Assembly (NCBI GenBank): GCA_948474755.1
Contig: CAOLHI010002566.1
Span: forward strand, 310,001-374,000
DNA length: 64,000 bases
Source: Ctenosaura bakeri
Lineage: Eukaryota > Chordata > Lepidosauria > Squamata > Iguanidae
Direction: 5' to 3'
The position numbers and the translations under genes are program-made. The notes under the pieces are model-generated. The model worked only from the letters and a program-made list of their open reading frames with translations, was not told where the DNA came from and searched no databases. Below, piece after piece: positions 24,001 through 34,085 of this stretch; position 1 is the first letter of the stretch; each line of letters starts with the position of its first letter.

Positions 24001-26642
24001 TGCCAGTGCAGAACTCATTTCAAGATGTTAGTCTTGAAAAAAGCACAGATTACAGAATTCTTTCTTTCTCTTACCAAGAAAGTTCACAGGGACCACGTTC
24101 CATTGGTGGATGGGTCTAAAAGTACTGGCATATTTTAGTGCAAACCTCTTACTGCAGCTAAGCTTTAGGAGAGACATTTCAGCCTTTACAATGGGGAAGA
24201 ACCTATACCAAAAGCTAAAGTAACAGCAAATAATGATGCCATGGGGAAAGACGCATGGTCATCTGGGGGAGCCCCAGAAGGTTGGATTGGGACCCTAGAA
24301 GCACTGGATTTGGCTCCAAGACCTGAGGTTCCCTGTCTTAGTGGGACAGCACTTCTTAGAAGTTGTCTAGCAATGGTGTTTTTGTTCCATTCTGAATGTT
24401 ATAACAATGACCATTTTTGCCCTATGCTGTTATGGTGCTATTATTCCACTTCCAACTTCCTGTGGAATTCTGGGGTTTGTAGTTTCTGGAGGCCAAAGAG
24501 CCTGGCTGAGGATTCTAAATGTCCCTCCTTAAACTGCAAGCCCCAGGATTCCACAGGATGTTGGAAGTGGAGTAATAGCACTATAACAGTGTAGTGCAGA
24601 AATGGCCAGTGTCTACAACCTTAGTATGATTTCTTTTCCACCCACTAGCTCTGTGGTGGGGACAAGCCTTATGTTGCACCGGAGCTGCTGGAGGAGAAGC
24701 ATCGCGTCCAGAGTACTTTGGCCGTGCAGCACTTCCAGCGCATCAAGAAGATGGGAGGCAAGGAATTCAGCCAGCGCTACGAGGAGGAGCTAGTGAAGGA
24801 ACTCAACGAGCTGTTCCAGGACTTCGCCAAGCACAACCAGAGCAAAAACATCTTCAGCACCTTCCGGACACCCGGCATCATCTTCAGCCTCATCGTCTCG
24901 CTCTACTTGGGCTCTGGCATCACAGATTACATCGGGCTCAGTGTGGCCGCCCAGATCTGCAACTTCATCATGGGGCTGCTGCTTCTCTCCCTCCTGGCCT
25001 GGGGTTACATTCGCTATTCTGGCCAGTACCGTGAACTGGGTGTCGTCATCGACACCACTGCGGAGTTTCTGTTGGAAAGGGTGAGTGCAGCCCAGGGGTC
25101 TGAATTGGCTTGGGATGTTTAAGAGATTTGTAACACGTGGGAGACTGCCCAAATTTGCAAGAGTTTTAGTAAGCAAATGGATGCACTTCTGAGAGCGAGC
25201 TTTAAAAAATTCCAGGATGGACAAAGACCACAGAGCAGACAGATTAGTGTTCTTGGAGGACTGGAAGCTTGAAAACCACTGGCTGGAGGATACTGGGATT
25301 TGTAATCTTGAAATAATATGTGTTTGATTTGTTATATGAATAGTGTATTTTGATATATCAATTTGGAAGACTTTATGTATGTGTGTTGTTCCCTGATACA
25401 AAACTGATATTTATATTTATGTTATGTTTTTTTGTTTTGTTTTTTTTTGTATACTTTTTATTAAAAGTTTGTCTCAAAAATGCCCCCCCCACACACACAC
25501 TTCCATGCTTAAATCTTCCAGTTGAAATTGCTTTTTTCCATTCCATTACACACATAATTTCCAACTTACAGAGAGAAGAACAGTTACATTATTTCTTCTT
25601 TGATTTCTTATACATTTATATCCTTACCCAATCCAGTACTCTTTTCCATTCTTTCTCAAAGTTCTGGATAGGTTTATTCTTCAAAGAAAATGCTAACTTT
25701 TCCATCTCTATCATATCCAGAACTTATTATGTTTTTAATATAGCCCCTGAAGAAGGCCAATTAATTCACAAACAAGCCGAAATGCATTAGGCTTTTTTAA
25801 AGAATAAACTCGAACCATCCATAAGCATGTGCAGCCTAGTCTTCTACTCTTCTGCTGACAAAAATTGTTTTCCACCATTATATATTTTAAACTGTTTTTA
25901 GCTGTCTGCTTTTAATAATACTGTTGTTTAAATGTTCTGTAACTTTTGTAATATAGTTGGCCCTCCGCATTTGCTAGGTTTAGGACTCAGGACCCCTGCA
26001 AAAGTGGGGAAATCAGAAATTTCAAAATCTGTGTGTATGTCTGTGCGAAGGGGGCCGAGGCATGGGTACCCGGAGTCCAAACCAGGTCAGGGGAAGGAGA
26101 GGGAAAGAGAATGCGTTGGTGTGGTGGCCCCATACTTCCTCTCTCTTGCCCATCTCCTCCCTTGGATGTGTGGGAGGCACTGGGAGAGGGTTTGTGGTTC
26201 TGAGAAATGGGGCTGGAATCCATCCTTACCAGGGGTGAGTTTTTAAAGGGCTGTGTCGTCTGATCAGAGCCACCAAAACGAAAGATTTCCCCAAGAAAAG
26301 AAATGCTTGAGGTGGGGTGGAGGAAGGGGTTGAAGAATCTTGCAAATAATCAAATCCATGGAAGTTCAACCCACAAACGTGGAGGGCCAGTTGTCTAACA
26401 TGTTAGCCAACTTCTGTTTTACATTATTCTAAGCTGCCTTGGGTTCCTTGGCAGGAGAAATTGAACCAAAAAACCCCCCAAACCCTCATGATTTTTCAAC
26501 AGTTGACTGTTTTACCAACCTGTTCCCTCCTCTCTTTCTTCTCTCACCTCAGGCCACCACTCGCACAAACAGTTCCACTCAGATTGCAGAAACTAGCAGG
26601 CAGTCGGCAAGAGGGGCTTCGGATGACAAAAAGAACAAGTGA
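11845..26642 (+). CDS. ATL3: Atlastin-3, whole coding span (12 coding exons)
   Basis: This is a dynamin-like GTPase that drives homotypic fusion of ER tubules. The coding exons are 11834-12051 (ATG at 11845), 13694-13837, 13966-14070, 15304-15354, 17555-17611, 19059-19151, 20099-20237, 21580-21707, 21831-21887, 23750-23821, 24649-25080 and 26553-26642. All borders are GT/AG and the phases join without a stop, giving about 524 residues against 541 in human ATL3. Visible motifs are the P-loop GAFRKGKS (residues 49-56), the G3 motif DTQG (124-127), the G4 motif RDW (195-197), a helical middle domain, a paired hydrophobic hairpin (about 426-447 and 455-471) and a short polar tail. ATL3 is preferred over ATL1 and ATL2 because same-strand PLAAT genes follow, as in mammals, and because the N-terminal and tail sequences fit. 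The start is an inference: the in-frame ATG at 11845 has a strong Kozak context, and I found no upstream in-frame ATG in the candidate first exon. Confidence 0.93.
12354..12760 (+). mobile_element. CR1 LINE 3' end in ATL3 intron 2
   Basis: The ORF2 tail ([20 protein letters not shown]) and 3' UTR end in TTCTATGATTCTAT. Confidence 0.92.
12891..12984. repeat. Inverted repeat, about 30-bp arms
   Basis: TTTTCCTCTGCAGGCCCTC at the left pairs with GAGGGCCTGCAGAGGAAAA at the right, extended by a further paired stretch. The spacer is about 30 bases. Confidence 0.7.
13213..13505 (+). mobile_element. CR1 LINE 3' end in ATL3 intron 2
   Basis: It is a diverged CR1 tail with GCTGGATGGCCATCTGTCAA and a CTATGATTCTATGAATT end, 190 bases before ATL3 exon 3. 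Confidence 0.85.
13694..13837 (+). CDS. ATL3: ATL3 exon 3
   Basis: It has 48 codons, a CTGTAG acceptor and an AAG|GTAAAG donor. It carries the atlastin segment [20 protein letters not shown] and ends with VEKPSGKK, in the switch I region of the GTPase domain. Confidence 0.93.
13966..14070 (+). CDS. ATL3: ATL3 exon 4 (G3 motif)
   Basis: It has 35 codons, a CTCACAG acceptor and a CAG|GTGGGT donor. It contains [23 protein letters not shown] is the nucleotide-binding G3 motif. Confidence 0.94.
14206..14593. mobile_element. Tigger-like element with internal hairpin
   Basis: The ends GTTGAGCCTCCACATGTGCC and GCAAAAGTGGAAGGCTGGCT are inverted copies. An internal palindrome at about 14255-14340 pairs GGAATCTCTAGGTCCTCCA with TGGAGGACCTAGAGATTCC. 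Confidence 0.65.
14594..15303. other. ATL3 intron 4 remainder, nothing recognised
   Basis: I see no exon or clear repeat in this stretch. Confidence 0.4.
15304..15354 (+). CDS. ATL3: ATL3 exon 5
   Basis: It has 17 codons, a CCTTCCAG acceptor and a CAG|GTGACT donor. It encodes [17 protein letters not shown], a highly conserved atlastin segment. Confidence 0.94.
15870..16706. mobile_element. DNA transposon with CAAGTC-rich subterminal repeats
   Basis: The left part (15880-16060) is dense in CAAGTC/CAAGTCTC. The right part (16570-16700) is dense in the complement (GACTT, TTGAGTC). The outer ends CAGTGATGTCTTTAAGTC and AACTTGAGTCTATATCACC are inverted copies of each other. This is typical of a hAT-type non-autonomous element. 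Confidence 0.55.
16707..17554. other. ATL3 intron 5 remainder, nothing recognised
   Basis: I see no exon or clear repeat in this stretch. Confidence 0.35.
17555..17611 (+). CDS. ATL3: ATL3 exon 6
   Basis: It has 19 codons, a TTTGTAG acceptor and a CAG|GTATGC donor. It encodes [19 protein letters not shown]. Confidence 0.94.
17690..17855. repeat. Degenerate minisatellite, about 35-40 bp unit
   Basis: Imperfect copies of GATGAATTGGATGAATTGAT followed by GGGAATTTT recur four to five times. Confidence 0.7.
17856..19058. other. ATL3 intron 6 remainder
   Basis: Only an A/T-rich LINE-tail-like stretch at about 18145-18345 stands out. The rest of this intron holds nothing I recognise. Confidence 0.35.
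19059..19151 (+). CDS. ATL3: ATL3 exon 7 (G4 RDW motif)
   Basis: It has 31 codons, a TGTGCAG acceptor and a GAG|GTAAGG donor. It contains [22 protein letters not shown] replaces the canonical NKxD in atlastin and GBP GTPases. Confidence 0.94.
20099..20237 (+). CDS. ATL3: ATL3 exon 8
   Basis: It is 139 bp long, has a CCATCAG acceptor and a GAGG|GTAAGG donor, and ends in phase 1. It contains [15 protein letters not shown] and [20 protein letters not shown], typical of the end of the atlastin G domain. Confidence 0.94.
21148..21286. mobile_element. Short hAT-like MITE
   Basis: TGGCTTCCAAACTTTGG at the left and CCAGAGTTTGGGAACCACTG at the right are inverted ends. The central part contains GGGAACTGAAGTCCAAAATG. 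It lies in ATL3 intron 8. Confidence 0.6.
21580..21707 (+). CDS. ATL3: ATL3 exon 9
   Basis: It is 128 bp long. Its first two bases complete an Asp codon with the last base of exon 8. It encodes [19 protein letters not shown] and later [15 protein letters not shown], leading into the middle domain. Confidence 0.94.
21831..21887 (+). CDS. ATL3: ATL3 exon 10
   Basis: It has 19 codons, a CCCTCCAG acceptor and a TTG|GTGAGC donor. It encodes [19 protein letters not shown], including the linker between G domain and helical bundle. Confidence 0.93.
22336..22812. mobile_element. Tigger/MER2-like non-autonomous element
   Basis: It starts near CAGTCAGCCCTTCCTATTTG and ends CTCTGGAGGGCCAGCTGTG. The internal AAATATCAAAATGTGTGTGT is shared with 9045-9523, 25954-26395 and 59435-59645. 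Confidence 0.65.
22985..23508. mobile_element. hAT-like element carrying a GC-rich tandem repeat
   Basis: The outer part (TTCGTGTTGGTGACACCCAT, CATTTCGTGACACAGTAATT) matches the elements at 4775 and 6131. Inside, 23105-23375 is a tandem repeat of a roughly 75-bp GC-rich unit containing AAAGACCCCAATGAGG, in three to four copies. The right end is GCGACAAACCGTTTGGAAAG. Confidence 0.6.
23750..23821 (+). CDS. ATL3: ATL3 exon 11
   Basis: It has 24 codons, a CCTTACAG acceptor and an AAG|GTGAGA donor. It encodes [19 protein letters not shown] plus TSMEK of the middle domain. Confidence 0.94.
24410..24607. repeat. Palindromic MITE, full copy, 41 bases before ATL3 exon 12
   Basis: Arms around TATTATTCCACTTCCAACTT and GTTGGAAGTGGAGTAATAGC pair with each other. 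The right end is GTGTAGTGCAGAAATGGCC. Confidence 0.85.
24649..25080 (+). CDS. ATL3: ATL3 exon 12 (helical bundle and membrane hairpin)
   Basis: This is the longest exon, with 144 codons, a CCACTAG acceptor and an AGG|GTGAGT donor. It begins [18 protein letters not shown] and contains [15 protein letters not shown] and [12 protein letters not shown]. Two hydrophobic segments follow ([12 protein letters not shown] and [13 protein letters not shown]) and form the intramembrane hairpin. [13 protein letters not shown] comes next and leads into the C-terminal tail. Confidence 0.95.
25081..25953. other. ATL3 intron 12, left part, nothing recognised
   Basis: It is A/T-rich sequence with a short CA tract near 25490. 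I see no exon. Confidence 0.35.
25954..26395. mobile_element. Tigger/MER2-like non-autonomous element
   Basis: TAGTTGGCCCTCCGCATTTG at the left and CAAACGTGGAGGGCCAGTTG at the right form clean terminal inverted repeats. Confidence 0.75.
26553..26642 (+). CDS. ATL3: ATL3 exon 13 (C-terminal tail and stop)
   Basis: After a CTCACCTCAG acceptor there are 29 codons and then TGA at 26640-26642. The product is a polar, Ser/Thr/Lys-rich tail ending DDKKNK. Vertebrate atlastin tails vary, so the call rests mainly on phase, acceptor quality and position. Confidence 0.85.
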   Translation, partial: ATTRTNSSTQIAETSRQSARGASDDKKNK

Positions 26643-29600
26643 GTGCTTGGTCCAAAAGGCCCAAAAGGCAGCTGAAGCGAATGCCTTGCTACAGCCTGCA
26701 AACCCAGGAATCGCTTGCAGGGCTTCTAGAGAGCGGCTTCAGGCTTTGGATATCCCTTTGCTTAACAGTTAATCTTTCTTTTTTATTTTTAAGACCACCC
26801 TTTCCCTCATTTTTATCGCTTCCTTTTTAAAAAGATTTTTTTTGCACTTTAACAAAAGAAGAAGAAAAAAAAACAGCTTTAAGTTCTTTCTGTACCGTTT
26901 AGTGCCTTTCTTAAAAAAGAGAAAAGGAAAACCCATGAACACTATGTGCTGATCCCATTCAACGACCTGCTCTTCCCTGCTTCTGGATGCTTGTCTACAA
27001 AGATGCCAGGCAGCAAAATGGATGGCCGTTCAACTTGCTGCAGTCTTAGTGCCGATGGAGCGCTTTCTCTTGAGGAAATTTTGCCTGTCGTGGAAGATAA
27101 CAAAAGGCATTTGCAGTCTTTTTCAAAAGGAAAAGATAAGCAACTCCGTCACCTCCATGTTCCTTTGTGAACCTTTATGTGCCTTTTTTTTTTTAAAGTT
27201 GGGCAGCACCCTCGTGCCGCCAGCTGGACAGAATGAACCTTTACGACCAGCCACTTGGCTTAGAAGCCAATCCCAATAGGTTTGTATTAGGGAACCCGAC
27301 CTTTCTGAATATCTGATCCCTCCTTCCTTGCAGCTGTCTCCGTACATTCCTCGGATTGCTCCCATTCCAAGTTCTGGTGTGTTTTCTGTTTGATACTTGA
27401 ATGCACTTACTATCTCGTGATGCGAATCCTTCCTTCACCCTGATTCTGGACTGCTGATGCAAGATGCCGTTGGTTTTCTTTGTCTGCAGGGGAAGAAGTG
27501 TGGGAGGCAGGATGCTTTGAGGTTTCTAGGTTTGGAAACATGTGGCTCTCCAGAGGCTGGATTGCAGTTTGTGTCACCCTCTCCATTAGTTACGTTGGCA
27601 AGGGATGTTGGGATTTGCAATCCAAGAACATATGAAGAGCCTGATGTTTTCAGTTTCTGCTTTAAGCTGGAAACCTGGGAATGTTTTAGGAGTAAGAAAG
27701 TGGGGACTGGATTATTCTCCCCATGACCTTCTGGTGGCCAGGACAATATTGTGAGTCCCTATCTCATATCTCCTTAGCTCACCCCACGTTATTTTTGCCT
27801 TCTCCCAGCAGGTGTGTGGGGGGGCCTTTGGAGGTCCATACCTTTCTTGCACAAAGAATGCCCCTCTTATCTCCAGTCTGGGTTTAGAAATAACAGGGGC
27901 GTTCTATCTACTCCACCCCACTCCTGTTCCCAGTTGAGTGGTGGGGGCTTGGATCCTGCGGTGAGATGGGAGAGAACAGGGGCATTTCTCTTGTGGAAAG
28001 AATGTAAGCCATAGGCTGTGGGCCATCAAGCCAAAAACAGTCAATCAAGCATAAAATGTGGCTCCTATTTTTTTGCTCTCCTGTTCTTCTGGTGCTGCAA
28101 AAATTGTGGCCCTAGAGAGGTGAAAAGACATAATTTGTGTCCAGTGTGCAGAGCCATCTGGCAAAATTTTATCCTAAAGATCTAGGCAACAAGTATCAGA
28201 AACTCATTTGCCTGGAATGGGAAAGGGCATCTCACCTGGGTGACTTAACATTCCAGTATATTTCTTTTCCCCCTAGGGTAGGGTGGTGGAAAAAGACCCT
28301 TCTATTTTGTGTATTTGGTTGTAAACAATCCCTTTGAATTCTGGCTAGTCTTCTGCCTGCCTAACTTCCACAGTTGACCAGAACAACCATAACACGTTCC
28401 CTGTGACGGTTAGCAACCCCTAGTTTTTACAGCTTGTTTTGGATGGCTGCTAAGAAGGCTGGGTCCAAGTGTGTTTGGTTCTGCTACTTCTTCCTCAGCC
28501 TGTTCCTTAATCCTTGCTCTGAAACATGTTTGCTGAGTACTGTACCAAAAAAATCCAATTATTGCCCTGCTCACTGCTCTCAATATCCTGCCTTCTCCTT
28601 GTGACTGCTATTTTTCCTGGGTCGCTTAATAGCTTTATACAGCTTTTGCTCAATCTTGTTCTTCCCTGTGCTGTTTTCCCTTCCTTTCCCCGTAAACAAG
28701 TGTCCATTCCTTCCGATCTATAAGCACAAGAGAAACTTGAATCTGCTTTTCAGACCAATTTGAATTAAGGGTTGTACGGGAGGAGAGGAACGGGGAATCG
28801 GCATGGTACAACTGACATTCCTTCTGCCCCACGGTTAGTGGCAGCTGCCCTCTTGTACCCTCTTTTGTTCCACGGCAGTTCTGCTTTCACGGTGCGCATG
28901 TCGTCTTCTGTTCGTGCGGACAGCTACCCTGTGTTTTGCAAGATCACGGAGCAGTAAGGGCATCAGTGTGATTTTGCCTTTCTTATGTGGCTTCTGGAAA
29001 GAGTTGTTGGCTTGTAAGAATTGAATCCATCTCTTAAAGACATTTCAGAAAATATTCCTCTGACTTTTTAGGGCATCTTCCAGACAACTCTTTGCCCGTG
29101 TTGTGTGGGTATCTCCACTCCTTCCCCTCATCTGGTGCTGTCCTGGTGTATTGGTATACACCCCAGAGGCCATCCTAGCTCTGGATGATGGGAGTTGTAG
29201 TGTCACACATCCAGGGAGTGCTTGATTGAGAAGAAATGTATGAATTATTCATTCCATCTTTAGCCTGCTGCTGTATTCCATTTAGAGGATTCCTTGGAGA
29301 GATAGGCATGTGATATGTTTGTGTCTTTCATGTACATCTGTTATTGTTTTTTATAAGCTACCCCAGTAGCATAAAAAAAAAGACAGTGGAATTCATTCCC
29401 ATTCCATCCCACGCTTCCTGCATCCAGGTAAGGTGTGGATTCTACCTGTTTACAGGTTTCTTTCTTGTACAAACAGAGATGCATAAACAGAGATGCTTTC
29501 GGCTGTACTGTTTGGCAGGGAAATGTCCCTCTCTGAATTCCTGCATACCTTGAAATTAGTTTGAATCATTTTTGAAAGGTAGAAGCTCTCACGAGGTGTG

Positions 29601-29975
29601 CCTTTTCAACATACACATTGTCCAAAGAGAGAGGGGACCATTAGATTGGGCGCCAGCAAGTGTTTTTTTCCCCTTCCAAGAAATAATTGTCCCTGCTGAG
29701 AGAATAAGGGAAAAGGAAGGTGTGTATCTGCTTATGTAGACAAGTTGTACTGGCACTTTTCTTGCTGTTGGGAACTTTTCTTCCCTTCCTGACTTCCCTG
29801 TTTTAAGAACTTGCTTACACAATTTTCTTAGTCATATTTTAAATGTTTCTGCCGGGAACCAACGCTATGGGGACGTAGATGCCAAATTGTATTTATAAAA
29901 CTGCAACAAGCAAAAAACAAAACAAGATTTCCACTTTGAACCTACAAAAATAAAAGATTAAGATACTGAAGCTGT
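26643..29975 (+). other. ATL3: Probable ATL3 3' UTR
   Basis: The stretch of about 3.3 kb after the ATL3 stop has no convincing exon and is poor in recognisable transposons compared with its surroundings. Both points fit a long 3' UTR. A canonical AATAAA at 29949-29954 is followed within 60 bases by a T/GT-rich tract. The true end is not proven, and other cleavage sites are possible. Confidence 0.45.
29949..29954 (+). terminator. Candidate ATL3 polyadenylation signal AATAAA
   Basis: AATAAA is followed by a GT/T-rich stretch at about 29975-30005, in the expected order for a cleavage and polyadenylation site. Confidence 0.4.
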
Positions 29976-30114
29976 GTCGTTTTGCAATGCGTGTTTATTT
30001 TTTCTGAGGATACTTCTGGGAGAAGCAGTGGTCTTGCCTTATCTATAGAAATCAAGAAAAGAGGGAAAGACCGGTGCATCAGAAGTTACTTTTAGGAACT
30101 AATACGATGCAATT

Positions 30115-30420
30115 ACAGTCAGCCCTCCACATTTGTGGGTTTCATTTTTGTGGATTTGATTATTCACGGATTATTTGCTGTCCCCTCTGCTGCCTCTCTG
30201 TGCCATTTTTAACAGGGACTGCAAACCTCATGAGAGTGAGAAACTGCAAATAAGGCTTGTAAGTCCCTATTAAAAATGGTGTGGGGCAGCTGTGGAGGAG
30301 GCAGTCAGCCCCACCAGCCCCCCACTTCTGCCTTGGGACGCAACTGTGATTCCTCAAAGGAATCCATGGTGGGTGGAATATGGTGATCATACTTTTTTGT
30401 ATGTTAAATATGGTTTGGGA
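30115..30420. mobile_element. Tigger-like element, partial
   Basis: The left end is ACAGTCAGCCCTCCACATTT. The internal part, with GTATGTTAAATATGGTTTGG, is shared in reverse with 36169-36552. The right end is missing. Confidence 0.6.
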
Positions 30421-31755
30421 GGGTCTAAAGTAGGCCTAACCCTATTCTCCCATGCGGGAACACACAGGCAAAGCGGGAGAGATTAGAAGCGCATGTGTAA
30501 TGGGGAAGAACAGCGACTTCTAATTAAAGTCTTGGGAAAAAATTAAGTTTCCAAAAGTGCGCTAAAAATAAACCCACTTGTGGAAATTGAATAATTAAAA
30601 AAAGGAAGTTTGGTAGCACAGAGAGTTCACTGTTTTAGGCCAAGCAAAACATCATCTGGGATGCAGATATAAGGTTGGCTTATGTAGGAATTTGACATTT
30701 CTGGAGACTTGCTTCTTCTGGAAGGAGACTTAACAACAGCAGCAGAGCAGTGAAATTGACAACAGAGGGTTTCGCCAGCAGAGGACAGCAAATCCAGTTT
30801 TTGATGCTCACATGCTTCTCTCCCCACATGATGACACATGATGGAGAAGGAGGAGTTTGGATGATCTAACTGCTTGTCACTGTTTACAGACTTTCTGGCT
30901 CCTGGTAACCCCCCAAAGCCGGCTATGTTGGGGCTCCGGGAGCTGCACTGAGCTGCCAAAAAGGTTTGTATGCTTTTCTCTTCCTTTCCCGAAACCTACG
31001 GCGTTCTCCTTAAAACTGCAAATCCCTCCGGGTGCAATCTTGTCAGCTTTGACAGCCGTTCTGCTCGGGCAGGTCTTTCGAAATTCCTTTTAAGCGGAGA
31101 TGCTAGAGAATGAACCTGGATCCTTATGCTTTGCCAAGGAAATCCGAGCCTTAGGGCTGGTGCGCTCCTTTACTGGGTGATGGAATTTATTGTTAGGACT
31201 GGTTGTAGGTTTGACTTGGTTGTTTTTTTGTGGGGAGGCCCAGCGGATTGCATCAGCTTGCTCGTGCACGGCTACCCATCAGACTCACCAAAGTTACTGT
31301 GGTTGGTTTTACTATTCTTTCCCACATCCTTATTTGCTGCTAAATGTGATACCACAAGAAGACAAATACTCACATTTAGGGCATGCACAGAACAGCAGGG
31401 TGGATTTTTGTCTATAAATCTGATTTTTATTTTTATTTTTGGCATTTTGAAAATGCTTTATTTGCAAGAACAAAAATTTTCCACACTGGATCTGGCCATC
31501 AGCACAGCATGGAATGTCAGTGTTTGCTTTACCTCTAATGTTTAGCCTCTAGTTTCTTTTATCATCACAGCTCAGCTTAAGAAAAGATTGCATGGCATAC
31601 ACGATAGGCACCTCTGTTATATTCTTGCGTAAGCCTAAAGGCATGACCAAACTTTATAAGTTATTGGTTTAACAGGTTTTTCAGTATCTGAGTTTACACC
31701 AAGGGAAAGCTATACATCTGATTTCAATTGTATTTTATGAATCAAAAAGTGTACA
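30421..31755. other. Spacer downstream of ATL3, nothing recognised
   Basis: I see no convincing exon, RNA gene or repeat in this 1.3 kb. Confidence 0.35.
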
Positions 31756-31756
31756 T

Positions 31757-31921
31757 TAGTATTTGGACTCTGGAGACCAGGGTTTGAATCTCCGCTTGGC
31801 TGTGGAAACCCACTGGGTGACCCTGGGAAAGTCACACTCTCTCAGCTTCAGAGAGAGGCAAAGGCAAACCCTCTTGGAACAAACGCTTGCTATGAAAAGC
31901 CCCCGATAGATTCGCCTTAGG
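31757..31921 (+). mobile_element. Sauria-type SINE, truncated by a MITE
   Basis: CTCTGGAGACCAGGGTTTGA, then AATCTCCGCTTGGCTGTGG and CCACTGGGTGACCCTGGGAA are the tRNA-related and central parts. GATAGATTCGCCTTAGG leads to the Bov-B-like tail, which is lost at the MITE boundary. Confidence 0.7.
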
Positions 31922-32120
31922 AGGCCTTTCCGCACTACGCTGTTATAGTGCAATTATTCTACTTTCAACATTGTCTGGAATTCTGGGTTTTGTAGTTTCC
32001 TGAGGCCAAAGAGCTCTCTGGCTGAGAATTATAAATGCCTCTCCCTAAATTGCAAACTCCAGGATTCCATAGGGTGTTGGAAGTGGAATAAGAGCACTAT
32101 AACAGTGAAGTGCGGAAAGG
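31922..32120. repeat. Palindromic MITE, full copy
   Basis: CCTTTCCGCACTACGCTGTT at the left and CAGTGAAGTGCGGAAAGGC at the right, with pairing arms between. Confidence 0.85.
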
Positions 32121-33195
32121 CTCAGGGTCTCCAAATGTTGGAAATGGCTTAAAGACACACAGTAATTTTCATTTATGTATTACTGATGAATTATATTTAG
32201 ACCCAGACTTTTCCTCCAAAGATTTCAAGGCAGCAGGCTTGGCTCTCCTCCTTCCAACTTTTTGTGCACAACAACACTGTGAGGTAGGCCAGGTTGAGAA
32301 GGAGAAGCTTTCAGTGGGAACTCGAATCCGGATCATTCAAGTCCGTGATTCGAAGTATTTCACTATTTATTTAACAGTTCTAACCATGTCCATATTATAC
32401 TGATTGAATTTATACTCCGCCTTTCTCCTGGGATGGGATCCAAGGCAGTTTGCAGGGATGGAAAACAAGTTTTAAGTTAAAATCTGACTTGAAAAGAAAA
32501 CGAAAAAGAATCAAATAATAGTGTTATTTTTAAAAACATGGTTAAAACAGTTAAAAACACAAAGTAAGTCTTATTTATTGACTTTGCTGCAGCCTTGTTT
32601 TTATTTCCGTTTTATGATTATGAATGCATTTTCGTTCTTGCTTGGATGCTGGAAACGTCGTCCTGAAACCACCTCCAGGGCTAAACTCGAGAGTTTGGAT
32701 ATAAATATTTCAAACTGGGACAGAGAAACATGTGGTCTTCCAGATGATGTTGGACTCTGTTTCCCATCAGCCTGGCCTGTGGCGGAGAATGATAGATGTT
32801 GCAGTTTGGCACCACCTGGAAAACCACATGTTCCCCATCCGTTTTCCATAAATCACGTTGGTCGGGAGCTTCGCGATGCTGCATTTTATAACAGTTAACA
32901 GTTTTGTTTGCAGCATAGAAAAAGCTAGCAGGAAAATAAACCAAGGAAATGACCTGAAATTAATGAGTGGCTATTAAAATTACTAGAAATGAGAGACTGC
33001 AATGTTTTATCCAGAATTCTAAAAGGTGGCAAAATAAAATAAAATAAAAGTGAGGCTGATTGGATTCCATTAATGCTGTTCGTGCAAAAGAAAACACAGA
33101 TGGAAACAAGTATCGTCTAAAAGTTCATTATTACAAAATATTAATTTGAAAGAGTAGCAGCTTGGGGGAAAATGTTATGAACCCCTTAAATATGA

Positions 33196-33543
33196 AATTT
33201 GTAGGGGAAAAATAGGCAGACGCACAAAATAAGAACCCTAAATGGTCAGAATATAAGTGTTTGTTATTAGAGGATTCTTTATACTTTTGAGCTTACAGCA
33301 ACCCTACAAAGGAAAGTTGCAAGTGAATTTATGTAATAATGTCATGTATAAATTAAATATGAAGAGAAATTGCAATTTGCAGGGGAAAAATAGACAGACG
33401 TGCAAAATAACGGTTAGAATAAGAACCCTGAAAGGTCAGAATCTAAGTATTTGTTAATAGAGGCGTCTTCATACTTTTGAGCTTATAGGAATCCTACAAA
33501 GAAAAGTTGGAAATGAATTTATATAATAACGTCATGTATAAAT
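33196..33543. repeat. Tandem duplication, two units of about 170 bp
   Basis: Unit 1 (33196-33354) and unit 2 (33374-33543) share AGGGGAAAAATAG, CATACTTTTGAGCTTA versus TATACTTTTGAGCTTA, and GTCATGTATAAAT at their ends. They have diverged by roughly 15 percent by eye. The sequence is A/T-rich and non-coding. Confidence 0.75.
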
Positions 33544-34085
33544 AGAAGCTATCTTATGGAACGTGCAGCTTCATATGTATAGAAATATATTTAGACAGAA
33601 GGAAGATGAAGCTATTCCTTTGTATTATTTTGCCATTTATTAAGGAAATAATGGATCCATTTATAATGTACAGATCGGGAGAGCATCCATCATGAGTAAT
33701 CTATTTTAATTTTATTGTGATTTTATTCATGGATATGCACGATAATGGTTAGATCTGCCACTTTAACGTTGCTCTTAATAAAAAAATATTTTTTTTTTAC
33801 AAAAACAGACCAAGTCAAAAATGGGGTGCAACGGGGCACCTCTCTCTCTGGAGACGATCCTCGATTGTCTTGGAGGTGCCAAAATTTCATGAGCCTTAGT
33901 CTCCCTTATTCTGCCCACCAGGGATAAATGGTCCAATCCTGGAGCCCGAAGCAAAAATGGCTAGCTGTAGCCACTGAGCCTGTTGCCAGCGGTTACCAGG
34001 TTGTCATAATTCTTGTGGTCCTTCCCTCAAAACCCTCTCCATGTGCTGCCAAGGAAGGGAAGGAAAAACCAGTCAGGCTGGCACA

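Noticed and set aside
30857..31545. Overlapping + strand open frames of 78 and 139 codons
   Set aside because: No splice-site support, no recognisable domain and biased composition. Treated as chance frames.
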